64,000 bases of DNA from Citrobacter tructae. GTDB lineage: Bacteria > Pseudomonadota > Gammaproteobacteria > Enterobacterales > Enterobacteriaceae. The stretch is taken from the NCBI RefSeq assembly GCF_004684345.1, contig NZ_CP038469.1, positions 2,728,001-2,792,000 of the forward strand. The letters are read 5' to 3'. The notes under the pieces are model-generated. The model worked only from the letters and a program-made list of their open reading frames with translations. It did not search any database and was not told where the DNA came from. Within the stretch, counting starts at the first letter, position 1. Every line of letters starts with the position of its first letter. Below are positions 62,553 through 64,000 of this stretch, piece by piece. A program made the position numbers and the translations under genes.

Positions 62553-63551
62553 ATGAGGAACCACAGAATTTCTTTGCAAGACATCGCCACGCTGGCGGGC
62601 GTGACCAAAATGACGGTGAGCCGCTACATTCGCTCGCCGAAAAAGGTCGCAAAGGAAACCGGTGAACGCATTGCGCAGATTATGGAGGAGATTAATTACA
62701 TCCCCAACCGCGCACCCGCGATGCTGCTGAATGCGCAAAGCTATACGCTCGGCGTGCTGATCCCCTCATTTCAAAACCAACTGTTCGCCGATATTCTGGC
62801 CGGAATTGAATCGGTAACCTCGGACCATAACTATCAGACACTGATCGCCAACTACAATTACGACCGGGAATCCGAGGAAGAATCGGTGATCAACCTGCTG
62901 TCGTACAATATCGACGGCATTATCCTTTCCGAGAAATATCACACCCTGCGCACGGTTAAATTTCTGCGTTCCGCCAATATTCCGGTCGTAGAGCTGATGG
63001 ATATTCAGGGCGATCGTCTGGACATGGAGGTGGGATTCGATAACCGCCAGGCGGCGTTTGATATGGTCAGCACCATGCTGGATAAACGCCAACGCCACAA
63101 AATCCTCTATCTGGGGTCAAAAGACGACATCCGCGACGAGCAGCGTTATCGCGGTTATTGCGATGCTATGGCCCGTCGTGGTCTTGAACCGCTGCGCGTT
63201 AATCCGCGCGCTATCTCCTCCATCCACCTCGGCACACAGATGATGCGTGATGCGCTGACTGCACACCCGGATGTAGACGGTGTGTTTTGCACCAACGACG
63301 ATATCGCGATGGGCGCGCTGCTGCTGTGCCGCGAGCGCGAGCTAGCCGTCCCGGATCAAATATCAATTGCCGGTTTTCACGGGCTGGAAATGGGCAGGCA
63401 GATGATCCCAAGCCTCGCCAGCGTGATCACCCCGCGTTTTGACATTGGCCGCATGGCGGCGCAAATGTTGCTGAGCAAAATCAAGAACAACGACCATAAC
63501 CACAATACCGTGGATCTGGGGTATCAGATTTATCACGGCAATACGCTTTAA
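62553..63551 (+). CDS. idnR: LacI-type idonate regulator IdnR
   Basis: This 332-residue LacI/GalR regulator has an N-terminal helix-turn-helix (ISLQDIATLAGVTKMTVSRYI) with a hinge, and a periplasmic-binding-like effector domain. It matches E. coli IdnR throughout. IdnR activates idnK and idnDOTR with L-idonate or 5-ketogluconate and overlaps GntR in site recognition. GGAGAGAAA precedes the ATG at 62553. Confidence 0.96.
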   Translation: MRNHRISLQDIATLAGVTKMTVSRYIRSPKKVAKETGERIAQIMEEINYIPNRAPAMLLNAQSYTLGVLIPSFQNQLFADILAGIESVTSDHNYQTLIANYNYDRESEEESVINLLSYNIDGIILSEKYHTLRTVKFLRSANIPVVELMDIQGDRLDMEVGFDNRQAAFDMVSTMLDKRQRHKILYLGSKDDIRDEQRYRGYCDAMARRGLEPLRVNPRAISSIHLGTQMMRDALTAHPDVDGVFCTNDDIAMGALLLCRERELAVPDQISIAGFHGLEMGRQMIPSLASVITPRFDIGRMAAQMLLSKIKNNDHNHNTVDLGYQIYHGNTL

Positions 63552-63630
63552 GTCATTTTCTCTTACCATCGCATACTCTCTTTGATGGACATTGCCTATA
63601 CTCCAGGCAGGATAAATGGAGGAAATCTCA

Positions 63631-64000
63631 ATGAGCGCACCCCTGCTAATTGCCCGCACGTCGGACACCGAACTGTTTTTACTGCCAGGCATGGCCAACC
63701 GTCACGGGCTGATTACCGGCGCGACCGGGACAGGTAAAACCGTCACTTTACAAAAGCTTGCCGAATCGCTGTCTGAGATTGGCGTACCGGTATTTATGGC
63801 TGATGTGAAAGGTGACTTAACCGGCGTGGCCGAGGAAGGACAAGCCTCTGAAAAGCTGCTCGCCCGCCTGAAAAATATCGGTATTACCGACTGGCAACCG
63901 CATGCTAATCCGGTCACGGTGTGGGATATCTTCGGCGAGAAAGGTCACCCGGTACGGGCCACGGTATCTGACCTCGGGCCGCTGCTGCTGGCCCGCCTGC
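63631..64000 (+). CDS. yjgR: HerA-like DUF853 ATPase YjgR, 5' part
   Basis: The first 123 residues are present; the gene runs off the window. MSAPLLIARTSDTELFLLPG is followed by the Walker A motif GATGTGKTVTLQ and a VKGDLTG segment as in E. coli YjgR, a HerA/FtsK-like ATPase of unknown role. GGAGGAAA lies before the ATG. Confidence 0.93.
   Translation, partial: MSAPLLIARTSDTELFLLPGMANRHGLITGATGTGKTVTLQKLAESLSEIGVPVFMADVKGDLTGVAEEGQASEKLLARLKNIGITDWQPHANPVTVWDIFGEKGHPVRATVSDLGPLLLARL

Noticed and set aside
1..64000. CRISPR arrays, rRNA genes, intact insertion sequences
   Set aside because: No regularly spaced repeats, rRNA signature or transposase with terminal repeats were found by eye.

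Overview
This is an enterobacterial chromosome segment, most likely from the Citrobacter freundii complex. The core gene order (btsT-yjiX-yjiA ... yjiS-yjiR ... mdtM ... yjiN ... yjiJ ... uxuR-uxuB-uxuA ... symE ... leuX-ahr-idnK/idnDOTR-yjgR) mirrors the region around leuX and the immigration control region of E. coli K-12. A complete tyrosine phenol-lyase gene with its tyrosine permease gene, a hallmark of C. freundii, points to Citrobacter. No database search was run; names come from recalled family sequences and visible motifs.

Layout. Positions 14-3378 hold the pyruvate transporter btsT with yjiX and the GTPase yjiA. Positions 3482-6387 hold a MarR-controlled efflux pair and yjiS. Positions 6565-11164 hold the MocR-type regulator yjiR, an AraC/LysE pair and the drug exporter mdtM. 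Positions 11214-14809 hold a cystathionine beta-lyase-like enzyme and a dicarboxylate-type symporter, divergent from a LysR regulator. Positions 14885-19265 hold yjiN, a DUF2164 gene, yjiJ, a porin and a ribbon-helix-helix gene. Positions 19905-26657 hold hexuronate catabolism (uxuR, uxuB, uxuA) and L-lactate oxidation (lutABC). Positions 27133-30974 hold two candidate small-protein genes, tutB, tpl and the tpl control region. Positions 30975-33028 hold symE and two HNH endonucleases.

From about 33032 to 57155 there is a probable 24-kb genomic island at the 3' end of the leuX tRNA gene. A 15-base copy of the leuX 3' part (CGAAGGCCGGACTCG) lies at 33032-33046 in direct orientation, and a broken P4-type integrase lies next to leuX. 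The island carries decayed umuC and SRAP (yedK-like) remnants around a GNAT acetyltransferase and a type 3 BREX operon (brxF, brxC, pglXI, brxHII, pglZ and two tandem brxA paralogues). It also carries a small unknown gene, a helicase-phospholipase D fusion resembling Mokosh type II, an HNH endonuclease, and an alpA/parB/int module with truncated parB and frameshifted int. It therefore looks like an immobilised anti-phage island.

Beyond leuX come ahr, the L-idonate system (idnK divergent from idnD-idnO-idnT-idnR, with a GntR/IdnR operator and a CRP site between) and the start of yjgR. Several intergenic sites are readable: CRP and TyrR boxes before tpl, a LexA-type box before symE, a UxuR-type operator before uxuA, a FadR-type palindrome before lutA and a MarR-type palindrome. 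No CRISPR array, rRNA gene or intact insertion sequence was seen.
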